From Clostridiaceae bacterium (GTDB lineage: Bacteria; Bacillota; Clostridia; Oscillospirales; Acutalibacteraceae): 6,309 bases of DNA. A model generated the notes under the pieces. It saw only the letters and a program-made list of their open reading frames with translations, did no database searches and had not been told where the DNA came from. Location: assembly GCA_904502175.1 (NCBI GenBank), contig CAJGDU010000071.1:1-6309 (forward strand), read 5' to 3'. Within the stretch, counting starts at the first letter, position 1. Each line of letters begins with the position of its first letter. Shown in pieces: positions 1 to 6,309 of this stretch. Made by a program: the position numbers and the translations under genes.

Positions 1-213
1 CTCGCCTTCATCCGCGGCGGCATGGGCTCTCCCGCCAACCTGTTCATCGCCCAGATGCAGGACTGGCAGGGCCTCGACACCTCCTGCCGCATGAACGTGC
101 CCGGCATGGCGCTCGGCAACTGGACCTGGCGCATGCTGCCCGGCTCCGCCGACGAGGACCTGGCGGCCCTCATGAGGGAGTACACCCGCATTTTCGGCCG
201 GCTCCCTTATTAA
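1..213 (+). CDS. malQ: 4-alpha-glucanotransferase (amylomaltase), C-terminal fragment
   Basis: This is the last 70 codons of a gene whose 5' part lies before the window; the frame is open from base 1 to the TAA at 211-213. The translation carries the C-terminal signature of GH77 amylomaltases: MQDWQGLD, then RMNVPG, then GNWTWRM, matching the family pattern of a 'QD..GL', 'RMN.P' and 'GNW.WR' block close to the end. GH77 enzymes transfer alpha-1,4-glucan segments between maltodextrins in the cytoplasm, during maltose and glycogen breakdown. The catalytic acids of the barrel lie upstream and are not visible, so activity cannot be judged. Family members are about 500 residues, so roughly one seventh is seen. 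The in-frame ATG at 22 is an internal methionine, not a start. A terminator follows 50 bases after the stop, so the gene ends its transcription unit. Confidence 0.88.
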   Translation, partial: LAFIRGGMGSPANLFIAQMQDWQGLDTSCRMNVPGMALGNWTWRMLPGSADEDLAALMREYTRIFGRLPY

Positions 214-262
214 ACAGCCTGTGAAACATCTGTTTTACATGTTTATTTGACAAATAATAGGC

Positions 263-291
263 AAACCCTGTGGACATTCCACAGGGTTTTT
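263..291 (+). terminator. Intrinsic terminator of malQ
   Basis: A perfect 12-bp inverted repeat, AAACCCTGTGGA (263-274) and TCCACAGGGTTT (278-289), is separated by a 3-base loop and runs into a stretch of five T (287-291). It sits between the malQ stop and the ppdK promoter and should isolate the two genes transcriptionally. Confidence 0.88.
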
Positions 292-333
292 GTCTATTCT
301 TTACGAATTTAGGACAATGGGTCTGCTTTTCCC

Positions 334-361
334 TTGTTTAAGGGCCTTTTTATGTTATAAT
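334..361 (+). promoter_or_regulatory. Predicted sigma-A promoter of ppdK
   Basis: A consensus -10 box TATAAT lies at 356-361, preceded by the extended -10 dinucleotide TG at 353-354. The best -35 candidate is TTGTTT at 334-339 with a 16-bp spacer; only the TTG matches consensus strongly, so the extended -10 may compensate. Transcription would start near base 368, giving a leader of about 47 nt before the ppdK ATG. The position just after the malQ terminator supports the call. No experimental start site is available. Confidence 0.72.
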
Positions 362-384
362 ACGGCCCGTATCCGATATATCTA

Positions 385-400
385 ACACAATTTATTGCGG
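385..400 (+). promoter_or_regulatory. Candidate operator in ppdK leader (copy of a shared 12-mer)
   Basis: The leader contains ACACAATTTATTGCGG, whose bases 386-397 (CACAATTTATTG) are identical to the core of the palindrome in the nitroreductase leader at 3866-3877 on the other strand. The left half matches that palindrome, while the right half diverges into the Shine-Dalgarno region. It begins 24 bases after the -10 box, so a bound protein would block transcription or cover the ribosome binding site. The role is inferred only from the repetition and the position. Confidence 0.35.
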
Positions 401-404
401 AGGG
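399..404 (+). promoter_or_regulatory. Ribosome binding site of ppdK
   Basis: GGAGGG is a strong Shine-Dalgarno match, 10 bases before the ATG at 415. It fixes this ATG as the start, and the protein beginning there (MAKKYVYMF) has the usual N-terminus of clostridial PPDK. Confidence 0.85.
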
Positions 405-414
405 AAAAGCAATC

Positions 415-3063
415 ATGGCAAAAAAATATGTCTATATGTTCAGCGAAGGTAACGCGAACATGCGAGAGATCCTCGGCGGCAAGGGCGCAAACCTTGCGGA
501 AATGACCAACCTCGGTCTGCCGGTCCCTCAGGGCTTCACGGTTTCCACCGAAGCCTGTACTCAGTACTACGAAGACGGTCGCCAGATCAACGGCGACATC
601 CAGGCCCAGATCCTGGATGCCGTTGTGGAACTGGAAAAGATCTCCGGTAAAAAGTTTGGAGACAAGGCGAACCCGCTGCTCGTCTCCGTCCGTTCCGGTG
701 CCCGTGCCTCCATGCCCGGCATGATGGACACCATCCTGAACCTCGGTCTGAACGAGGAAGTCGTCGAGACCCTCGCCAAGAAGTCCGGTAACCCGCGCTG
801 GGCCTGGGACTGCTACAGACGGTTCATCCAGATGTTCTCCGACGTCGTCATGGAAGTCGGCAAGAAGTACTTTGAACAGCTCATCGACGAGATGAAAGAG
901 AAGAAGGGTGTCACCCAGGACGTCGACCTCGATGCCGAAGACCTGAAGGAACTCGCCTTCCAGTTCAAAGAGGAATACAAAAACAAGATCGGTGAGGAGT
1001 TCCCCTCCGACCCGAAAGTCCAGCTCTTCGAAGCCGTCAAGGCTGTTTTCCGTTCCTGGGACAACCCCCGCGCGAACGTCTACAGACGTGACAACGACAT
1101 CCCGTACTCCTGGGGTACCGCGGTCAACGTCCAGATGATGGCCTTCGGCAACATGGGCGACACCTCCGGTTCCGGCGTTGCGTTCACCCGTGACCCCGCC
1201 ACCGGTGAAAACCAGTTCTTCGCGGAAGTTCTCATGAACGCCCAGGGCGAAGACGTCGTCGCCGGCGTCCGCACTCCCATGCACATCGACGCCATCAAAG
1301 AGACCATGCCCGAGATCTATGAACAGCTCCTCGGCATCGCTCACAAACTGGAAAACCACTACAGAGACATGCAGGACATGGAGTTCACCATCGAGGATGG
1401 CAAGCTCTTCATGCTCCAGACCCGGAACGGTAAGCGTACCGCGAAGGCCGCTCTGAAGATCGCGCACGACCTCGTCAACGAGGGCAAGATCTCCAAAGAG
1501 AGAGCCATCCTTGCGGTCGACCCCCGGAACCTGGACACCCTGCTCCACGGCTCTTTCGATAAGAACGCTGTCAAGAAAGCCACCCAGATCGGCGAGGGCC
1601 TCCCGGCCGCTCCCGGCGCCGCTGCCGGTAAAGTCGTCTTCTCCGCGGAAGACGCCGTTGCCTGGGCAGACCGCGGCGAGAAAGTCGTTCTGGTCCGCCT
1701 CGAGACCTCTCCCGAGGACATCGAAGGCATGAAGGCTGCCCAGGGCATCCTGACTGCCCGCGGCGGTATGACCTCCCACGCGGCCGTCGTTGCCCGCGGC
1801 ATGGGTTCCTGCTGTGTCGCCGGCTGCTCCGAGCTCGCCATGGACGAGGAGAACAAGACCTTCACGCTCGGCGGAAAGACCTATAAAGAAGGCGACACCA
1901 TCTCCTTCGACGGTTCCACCGGTGCCATCTACGACGGTCTTCTCCCGGTCCTCGACGGTTCCATCGACGACGCCGACTTCAAGACCCTCATGCGCTGGGC
2001 GGACGACTTCAGAACCATGAAGGTCCGTACCAATGCCGACACCCCGGAAGATGCCCGGAAAGCCCGTGAACTCGGCGCCGAAGGCATCGGCCTCTGCCGT
2101 ACCGAGCACATGTTCTTCGGCGAGGGCCGTATCGACACCTTCCGTGAAATGATCTGCTCCTCCACCAAGGAAGAGAGAGAAGAAGCGCTTGAGAAGATCC
2201 TTCCCATGCAGCAGAGAGACTTCGAACAGATCTACGAAGCCCTCGAAGGTATGCCCGTCACCATCCGTTTCCTGGATCCGCCCCTCCACGAGTTCGTTCC
2301 GACCGAGGAAGAGGACATCCAGAAGCTGGCTGACGCCAAAGGCAAGTCTGTCGAAGAGATCAAGGCCTTCATCCAGGGTCTCCACGAGTTCAACCCGATG
2401 ATGGGTCACCGCGGCTGCCGTCTGGCCGTCTCCTATCCGGAGATCGCCGTCATGCAGACCCGTGCCGTCATCCGTGCCGCCATCGCGGTCAACAAGAGCC
2501 ACCCGGGTTGGAGAACCATGCCCGAGCTCATGATCCCGCTGGTCGGCGAGACCAAAGAGTTCCAGTATGTCAAGCAGATCGTCATCGACACGGCGAACGA
2601 AGAGATCGCCAAGGCCGGTGTCAACATGAACTACCAGATCGGTACCATGATGGAAGTCCCGCGCGCCTGCCTCATCGCCGATGAGATCGCCGCGGAAGCC
2701 GACTTCTTCTGCTTCGGCACCAACGACCTCACCCAGCTTTGCTACGGTTTCTCCCGTGACGACGCCGGCAAGTTCTTCCCGGACTACTACGACGCCAAGA
2801 TCATGGAGAACGACCCGTTCGCGCGTCTCGACCAGAACGGCGTTGGCAAGCTCATGAAGATGGCCCTCGACCTCGGCAAGCCCGCCAACAAAGACCTGCA
2901 CGCCGGCATCTGCGGCGAGCACGGCGGCGACCCGACCTCCGTCGAGTTCTGCAACCTGCTCGACCTCGACTATGTCTCCTGCTCCCCGTTCCGTGTCCCC
3001 ATCGCGCGGCTCGCGGCGGCTCAGGCGGCCATCCGTCAGTCCAACAAGAAGTACAACGTATAA
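415..3063 (+). CDS. ppdK: Pyruvate, phosphate dikinase
   Basis: Cytoplasmic enzyme interconverting pyruvate, ATP and Pi with phosphoenolpyruvate, AMP and PPi. In anaerobic Firmicutes it can run towards pyruvate in PPi-linked glycolysis, or towards PEP. The 882 residues are the usual bacterial length. Order of parts: an N-terminal ATP-grasp region (about 1-340) with GGKGANLAEM at 21-30, the arginine of SVRSGA (R93) and LQTRNGKR (R337); the swivelling phosphohistidine domain with GGMTSHAAVVARG at 450-462, H455 being the phosphorylated histidine; and a C-terminal PEP/pyruvate barrel with GLCRTEH (R562), TIRFLD (R618), MMEVPR (E747), CFGTND (N770) and HAGICGEHGGDP, where C833 is the expected catalytic acid/base. 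All key residues are present, so the enzyme should be active. It has its own promoter and terminator and so appears monocistronic. It almost entirely lacks the codons TTA, CTA and TCA, as expected for a strongly expressed gene. Confidence 0.98.
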   Translation: MAKKYVYMFSEGNANMREILGGKGANLAEMTNLGLPVPQGFTVSTEACTQYYEDGRQINGDIQAQILDAVVELEKISGKKFGDKANPLLVSVRSGARASMPGMMDTILNLGLNEEVVETLAKKSGNPRWAWDCYRRFIQMFSDVVMEVGKKYFEQLIDEMKEKKGVTQDVDLDAEDLKELAFQFKEEYKNKIGEEFPSDPKVQLFEAVKAVFRSWDNPRANVYRRDNDIPYSWGTAVNVQMMAFGNMGDTSGSGVAFTRDPATGENQFFAEVLMNAQGEDVVAGVRTPMHIDAIKETMPEIYEQLLGIAHKLENHYRDMQDMEFTIEDGKLFMLQTRNGKRTAKAALKIAHDLVNEGKISKERAILAVDPRNLDTLLHGSFDKNAVKKATQIGEGLPAAPGAAAGKVVFSAEDAVAWADRGEKVVLVRLETSPEDIEGMKAAQGILTARGGMTSHAAVVARGMGSCCVAGCSELAMDEENKTFTLGGKTYKEGDTISFDGSTGAIYDGLLPVLDGSIDDADFKTLMRWADDFRTMKVRTNADTPEDARKARELGAEGIGLCRTEHMFFGEGRIDTFREMICSSTKEEREEALEKILPMQQRDFEQIYEALEGMPVTIRFLDPPLHEFVPTEEEDIQKLADAKGKSVEEIKAFIQGLHEFNPMMGHRGCRLAVSYPEIAVMQTRAVIRAAIAVNKSHPGWRTMPELMIPLVGETKEFQYVKQIVIDTANEEIAKAGVNMNYQIGTMMEVPRACLIADEIAAEADFFCFGTNDLTQLCYGFSRDDAGKFFPDYYDAKIMENDPFARLDQNGVGKLMKMALDLGKPANKDLHAGICGEHGGDPTSVEFCNLLDLDYVSCSPFRVPIARLAAAQAAIRQSNKKYNV

Positions 3064-3076
3064 CTTCAGGCATAAG

Positions 3077-3114
3077 AAAAGCCTGCTCCAAAACGGAGCA
3101 GGCTTTTTTGTTTT
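3077..3114. terminator. Bidirectional intrinsic terminator between ppdK and the nitroreductase gene
   Basis: The perfect stem GCCTGCTCC (3081-3089) and GGAGCAGGC (3095-3103) has a 5-base loop. On the + strand it is followed by six T, a G and four more T (3104-3114), stopping ppdK. On the - strand the flanking AAAA at 3077-3080 supplies a shorter U-run, so the same hairpin can end the nitroreductase transcript. The A and T flanks also pair, lengthening the stem to 13 bp. It fills most of the 56-nt gap between the two convergent stop codons. Confidence 0.9.
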
Positions 3115-3119
3115 GCGGT

Positions 3120-3824
3120 TTACTTGGTCCAGCGGCCGTGGTTGCCGAACTCGAAGGAGCCGCCGGCTTCCTGGACGAAGTGGCACTTCGCGATGCCGAG
3201 GTCCACAAAGCCGAAGGTGGCGTCTTCCGGGATGGCGGCGGTGAGGATGCCGTCGTCATAGGTGAAGTGCGGTGTCTGGGAGTTGACCGCGCTGGGGGCC
3301 AGGCGGACGGACTCCATGCCGTCCATAATGTCCTGCGGCACATAGCCGGTGGCGGTCAGGCGCTCGGAGATGGGCTTGTACTGCTCATGCAGGCGGGCCA
3401 GCAGGACCCGGTCCTTGAGGGCGATCTTCCCGGGGTAGCCGACGAGCACGAGGCAGACGAAAGTCTCGCCGTCCGGGATGGAGAGGGCGTCGTGGTCGAA
3501 GGTGCCGCCGACCCAGCAGGTGCCGAGGCCGCGCTCGACGAGGTCGAGGACCAGTTCTTCCGCGTAGTAGCCGGACTTCTCGCGGTAGTCCGGAACGGAG
3601 GGGTCGCTCTTGAGGACGATGAGGGACCGGACGCCCCGGAACATGCCGTAGGACGAACGGAAGCCGGAGAAGGCGGCGCTGCCGTCTTCGAGGAAGGCCC
3701 AGTTCATGCCGGTCGCTTTGTTCACGGCGGCGACGCGTTCGGTGATGAAGGCGACGTCGTCGGCGCGCAGAGGCGTTTTGTCGAAGGTGCGGACGGAGTA
3801 CCGCTCTTCAATGGCTTTTCTCAT
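3120..3824 (-). CDS. Nitroreductase family protein (TM1586-type, putative)
   Basis: A 234-residue, probably cytoplasmic protein of the nitroreductase fold, resembling the TM1586 nitroreductase family (PF14512) common in Clostridia. Visible hallmarks are the N-terminal RYSVRTF (8-14), YGMFRGV (59-65), the central helix and strand GYYAEELVLDLVERGLGTCWVGGTF (split: GYYAEELV at 85-92, GLGTCWVGGTF at 99-109), APSAVNSQ (176-183) and DLGIAKCHF (208-216). Relatives are assigned flavin-dependent NAD(P)H oxidoreductase roles by fold; the physiological substrate is unknown and flavin binding is unproven here. I chose the ATG at 3824-3822 because family members begin just before the RxSVRxF motif. A GTG at 3866-3864 would add 14 residues unlike the family, and it lies inside a palindrome with no upstream Shine-Dalgarno. 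The chosen ATG has only a weak site, AAAGCGAG, 8 bases upstream. No membrane segment or signal peptide is visible. Confidence 0.85.
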   Translation of the reverse strand: MRKAIEERYSVRTFDKTPLRADDVAFITERVAAVNKATGMNWAFLEDGSAAFSGFRSSYGMFRGVRSLIVLKSDPSVPDYREKSGYYAEELVLDLVERGLGTCWVGGTFDHDALSIPDGETFVCLVLVGYPGKIALKDRVLLARLHEQYKPISERLTATGYVPQDIMDGMESVRLAPSAVNSQTPHFTYDDGILTAAIPEDATFGFVDLGIAKCHFVQEAGGSFEFGNHGRWTK

Positions 3825-3856
3825 GGAAAACACTCGCTTTCTGAAGGATCTAAAGG

Positions 3857-3897
3857 AAAAAGGCACAATAAATTGTGCTCAATCTATCGTGCCTTTT
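3857..3897 (-). terminator. Hairpin with T-run downstream of the histidine kinase gene; terminator or leader attenuator
   Basis: Read on the - strand, AAAAGGCAC (3897-3889) pairs perfectly with GTGCCTTTT (3866-3858) across a 22-base loop, and five T follow the G/C part of the stem. It could end transcription of the kinase gene, whose stop codon is 51 bases upstream. It also lies just after a TATAAT box, so it would form the start of a nitroreductase transcript. The 3' arm can instead pair with an inner GCACAAT arm, giving two mutually exclusive hairpins. The stem is short and partly A/T, so efficiency is uncertain. Confidence 0.45.
3863..3878. promoter_or_regulatory. 16-nt palindrome, candidate operator of the nitroreductase gene
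   Basis: On the - strand this reads GCACAATTTATTGTGC: arms of 7 bp flank a 2-base centre. It begins 19 bases after the predicted -10 box, so it lies in the early transcribed region, a typical place for a repressor site. Its core 12 bases recur in the ppdK leader. From memory, the pattern resembles the NrdR box (ACACwATATATwGTGT) at 13 of 16 positions, but neither neighbour is a ribonucleotide reductase gene and no paired second box at the usual spacing is evident, so no regulator is assigned. Confidence 0.4.
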
Positions 3898-3925
3898 ATT
3901 ATACAGGTTTTTCCTCAGAAAGCAA
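3898..3925 (-). promoter_or_regulatory. Predicted promoter of the nitroreductase gene
   Basis: On the - strand a perfect TATAAT occupies 3903-3898, with TTGCTT at 3925-3920 as the -35 candidate and a 16-bp spacer. The expected start is near 3891, giving a leader of about 67 nt before the chosen ATG. The AT-rich gap and the separate orientation-appropriate signals favour a promoter, but the TATAAT abuts a hairpin that may instead serve as the kinase terminator. Confidence 0.55.
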
Positions 3926-3948
3926 TTTGTGCTAACAAAGTGCAGTCA

Positions 3949-6309
3949 TTACGCTTCTGCGGGCGCGTCGTCCGCAGGGGCGTCTTTCGGCTCCGGCAGG
4001 ATGGCCGCCGGGAGAGACAGCGTGGCCTTGAACAGGTCGCCGTCAATGTCGAGCTGCAGTTTGCCGCCCATGAGGGAGGCGAGGTCCCGGGCGATGGACA
4101 GCCCCAGGCCGTTGCCCTCCGTCTCGCTCCGGGAGCGGTCGCCCCGGACGAAGCGTTCCATGAGCTCCTCCGCCGAAATGTTCAGCGGGGCCGCGGACGT
4201 GTTCTTCAGTTCGAACACGGTGGTCTCGCTGCTGCCGGACACGGTCGCGTAAATGCGGGTGTTCGGCGCGGAGTACTTCTGCGCGTTGGACAAAAGGTTC
4301 GACAGGATGCGGTAGGTTTCCGTGCCGTCGGCGAACACCAGGTGTTCTTTCGCGGCCGAAGCGCCGCTGCCGTCCACGAAGACGACCTCGTTGCCGTTCT
4401 TCTCCATGTCGTCGGAGAACTCGGCAATGGCCTGGGCCGCCAGCTCCGTCAGGTTCAGCACCGTGCGGTTGAGCTGGATGTTGCCGGCGGACGCCTTGGA
4501 GGCCTCCAGCAGGTCGTCGATGAGGACCTTCAGCTTTTCGGACTGGTCGTGGATGACGTCCACAAATTTCACGGACTCTTCATCGCCCAGCTCCTCCATC
4601 TCGGCCTTGCGGCGCAGGAGGTCGGAGTAGTTGATGAGGGACGTGAGCGGGGTCTTCAGGTCGTGGGTGACGTTCGTGATGAGTTCCGTGCGGGTCCGCT
4701 CCTCCTGGACGGCCTTCTCGACGGCCTTGTCCATGGTCTCTTTGGTGACGGTGAGGTTCCCCGCGAGGGTCCGGAGGGAGGCGGGGAGGCCGCTCTCGTC
4801 GACGCGGACGCCCGCGTTGCTTCCGGAGGCCTCAATGAGTTCATCGAGCCCCCGCAGGTACCGGACGAGCCGGGCCAGGACATAGGTGTTGAAGGCGATG
4901 AGCAGGATGAGGAACAGGAGTCCGGATCCGACCGGGCCCGGGAAGTGGACCATCAGGTTGATCAGGAAAATGTTGAGGAGCAGGTAGCCGATGACCCAGA
5001 GTACGGCCCGTTTCGGCAGCTGTTTCGGCACATACTTTGCGTTGGCCATGGCCTCTTTCCAGTTTTTGACGATGTACTTGCCGTTGGTCCCGAACCAGCC
5101 GATGATCCTGCCGATGAGCGTGTGTTTCCAGAAGCCGCGTCCGGACTTCACGGTCCGGCAGACCGAGGCCAGCCATTCCGCCAGAAGGAGGAAGCAGACC
5201 GCTGCGGTCAGGGCGCCGCCCAGCGGGAGCCAGGGGAGCGCCGCGAGGCTGCCGGAGCTCTCCAGCATGGCTGCCAGCGGGAGGCCGAAGCAGACGCCGA
5301 AGAGGATGGCGAAGAGCAGGAAGTGCACATCGCCCGGGAGTTTGTCGATGGCAGCCGTCACCAGACGGGAGCCGTCTTTCGCGTATTTCACCGGAATGGG
5401 CGTGCCGTCCGCGGCGATGGGGTCGGTGTCCTTATGGCCTGCCAGGTGCAGGAACCAAAGGAGGACGGCCAGGGAGGCGAGATAGGAGACGATCATGATG
5501 GCCAGGATCCAGCGGGCGGGCCGGTCTTTCATGACGTTATACAGCTCCCGCGAGGCAACGTACTCGTCCACGTCTTCGGAGAAGGGGTGGAACGGGATGC
5601 GGTCGGCTGCCAGCGCTTCGGGGTCGTTCATCCACAGATAGGCGGCGGAGCCGTCCGGAAGGTCGTCCAGGACGTTGGCTTCCGCGCGGTCGCGCATATA
5701 GTCGATGCCGCCCATGAAGGAGTGCTTGCTGTCCTTTCCGGCGTAGATGTCGTATTTCTTGATGGCCGAGAGGGCCGGTTTTTCTTCCTGGTTCGTATAG
5801 ACGGTGCCGCCGGTGGAACGGACATAGTAGTTCATACTGGTGTTGTTCCCGAGCCAGCCGACCGCGCCCCGGTAGTCCTCATGGTATGCTTCGAGCCGCT
5901 CTGCTTCCCAGAGGTCATACTGCCGGTTCAGCACTTTGCGGATGGCGCCTTCCGTCAGACCCATGTGGTCGTAGTCGAAGTCCACCGTCAGGTCGTATTC
6001 CTGCCCTCCGCTGGTGAAATGCACGGTCGGGCTGCGGGCGAAGATCTCTTCTTCCGGTTCCAGGTTTTGCCGGTTCAGATAGTCCTGCCGGTCCATATAC
6101 TGGTCGACGACCTCTTCGACCGTCGCTTTCTGTGCGCGCGCCAGTCCTTCCGCGTATGCCGTTTCATCGTGCGAGGCAAGGTCCAGAAGGATGGAGACGT
6201 CGTCCGCCAGCGCCGTTTCGAAGGCGCGGCTTTCGGTATAGCTCTGGCGGCCTTCCGCCGCGTCGTTCTGGAAGTATTCCTGTGGTCCGTAGACCATGCT
6301 GCCGACGCC
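3949..6309 (-). CDS. Membrane sensor histidine kinase, 5'-truncated by window edge
   Basis: 786 residues are visible; the frame stays open through the right edge, so the true start is outside. An ATG at 6297-6295 opens a 782-residue frame, used for numbering here, but a membrane kinase would be expected to begin with another membrane helix. Residues 1-262 are hydrophilic and presumably extracytoplasmic: an unrecognised sensor region. Five hydrophobic spans follow at about 263-284, 325-345, 352-379, 431-450 and 458-479; the loops at 285-324 and 380-430 are basic and probably cytoplasmic. A HAMP-like linker leads to the HisKA H-box NVTHDLKTPLTS with phospho-accepting H545, then the ATPase N-box ILSNLLSNAQKYS (N667, N671), F-box MERFVRGDRSRS (F716) and G2 box EGNGLGLSIA (728-735). 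The usual DxGxG (G1) box is replaced by ELKNTSAAPL around 696-705, a variant common in Firmicutes kinases. The partner response regulator is not in the window; it may lie upstream, beyond 6309. The signal sensed is unknown. Confidence 0.92.
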   Translation of the reverse strand, partial: GVGSMVYGPQEYFQNDAAEGRQSYTESRAFETALADDVSILLDLASHDETAYAEGLARAQKATVEEVVDQYMDRQDYLNRQNLEPEEEIFARSPTVHFTSGGQEYDLTVDFDYDHMGLTEGAIRKVLNRQYDLWEAERLEAYHEDYRGAVGWLGNNTSMNYYVRSTGGTVYTNQEEKPALSAIKKYDIYAGKDSKHSFMGGIDYMRDRAEANVLDDLPDGSAAYLWMNDPEALAADRIPFHPFSEDVDEYVASRELYNVMKDRPARWILAIMIVSYLASLAVLLWFLHLAGHKDTDPIAADGTPIPVKYAKDGSRLVTAAIDKLPGDVHFLLFAILFGVCFGLPLAAMLESSGSLAALPWLPLGGALTAAVCFLLLAEWLASVCRTVKSGRGFWKHTLIGRIIGWFGTNGKYIVKNWKEAMANAKYVPKQLPKRAVLWVIGYLLLNIFLINLMVHFPGPVGSGLLFLILLIAFNTYVLARLVRYLRGLDELIEASGSNAGVRVDESGLPASLRTLAGNLTVTKETMDKAVEKAVQEERTRTELITNVTHDLKTPLTSLINYSDLLRRKAEMEELGDEESVKFVDVIHDQSEKLKVLIDDLLEASKASAGNIQLNRTVLNLTELAAQAIAEFSDDMEKNGNEVVFVDGSGASAAKEHLVFADGTETYRILSNLLSNAQKYSAPNTRIYATVSGSSETTVFELKNTSAAPLNISAEELMERFVRGDRSRSETEGNGLGLSIARDLASLMGGKLQLDIDGDLFKATLSLPAAILPEPKDAPADDAPAEA

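Noticed and set aside
212..244. Short inverted repeats after the malQ stop (AAACAG/CTGTTT and AAACAT/ATGTTT)
   Set aside because: The arms are only 6 bp and AT-rich, with loops of 9-12 bases. A far stronger terminator follows, so these are probably chance.
247..252. Perfect -35 hexamer TTGACA after malQ
   Set aside because: At 16-18 bases downstream the sequence is inside the malQ terminator stem and has no -10-like box, so it is not a convincing promoter.
382..3186. A 934-codon open frame on the - strand as a protein gene
   Set aside because: It lies wholly over ppdK, which has clear homology and intact active sites. The translation is low-complexity (rich in V, G, D, L and E), has no recognisable domain, and is explained by absent TTA, CTA and TCA codons in the sense gene.
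3825..3866. GTG at 3866-3864 as the nitroreductase start (248 residues)
   Set aside because: The extra 14 residues are not family-like, no Shine-Dalgarno precedes the GTG, and the codon is buried in a hairpin arm. The ATG at 3824 matches family N-termini.
3922..3933. AGCACAAATTGC on the - strand as a second operator copy overlapping the -35 region
   Set aside because: It shares only AGCACAA and ATTG with the 16-nt palindrome and lacks its symmetry, which is too weak to call.
3108..3935. A 275-codon open frame on the + strand opposite the nitroreductase gene
   Set aside because: It runs through the terminator and antisense to a gene with clear family motifs. The translation is G/A/E/D-rich, with no domain and no proper initiation signal.
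4206..5485. Several open frames of 70-165 codons overlapping the histidine kinase gene on both strands
   Set aside because: They all lie in other frames of a well-supported kinase gene, are rich in R, S and P as expected of GC-rich shadow frames, and show no domains.

Overview
The window suggests a GC-rich member of the Firmicutes, most likely a gut-type anaerobe of class Clostridia. Three things point this way: a clostridial-type pyruvate, phosphate dikinase of 882 residues; a Firmicutes-style multi-membrane-pass sensor histidine kinase; and a small TM1586-type nitroreductase. Coding DNA is GC-rich, while the short intergenic stretches are clearly AT-rich. The species cannot be fixed from the sequence alone.

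Layout, left to right. (1) Bases 1-213 (+) are the last 70 codons of a 4-alpha-glucanotransferase (malQ), cut by the window edge and followed by a strong intrinsic terminator. (2) A sigma-A-type promoter with an extended -10 and a roughly 47-nt leader precede ppdK (415-3063, +), which is complete with its active-site residues intact. (3) A 56-nt convergent gap holds one hairpin with T-runs on both strands. It should stop both ppdK and the oppositely oriented nitroreductase gene (3120-3824, -). (4) A 124-nt gap (3825-3948) holds a predicted promoter, a 16-nt palindrome and overlapping hairpins. (5) A large sensor histidine kinase gene (3949 to beyond 6309, -) fills the rest and runs off the right edge at its 5' end.

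How the genes work together: malQ and ppdK are both carbon-metabolism genes (maltodextrin/glycogen processing, and the reversible pyruvate/PEP step of PPi-linked glycolysis). They are separate transcription units, however. The kinase and nitroreductase genes share a strand and could be partly co-transcribed, but hairpin and promoter signals lie between them.

The most interesting non-coding signal is a 12-base sequence, CACAATTTATTG. It occurs in the predicted 5' leaders of both ppdK and the nitroreductase gene, at similar distances from their -10 boxes. In the nitroreductase leader it is the core of a near-perfect palindrome. This is a candidate shared operator. I see no CRISPR array, transposon, tRNA or rRNA, and no convincing new multi-gene system.
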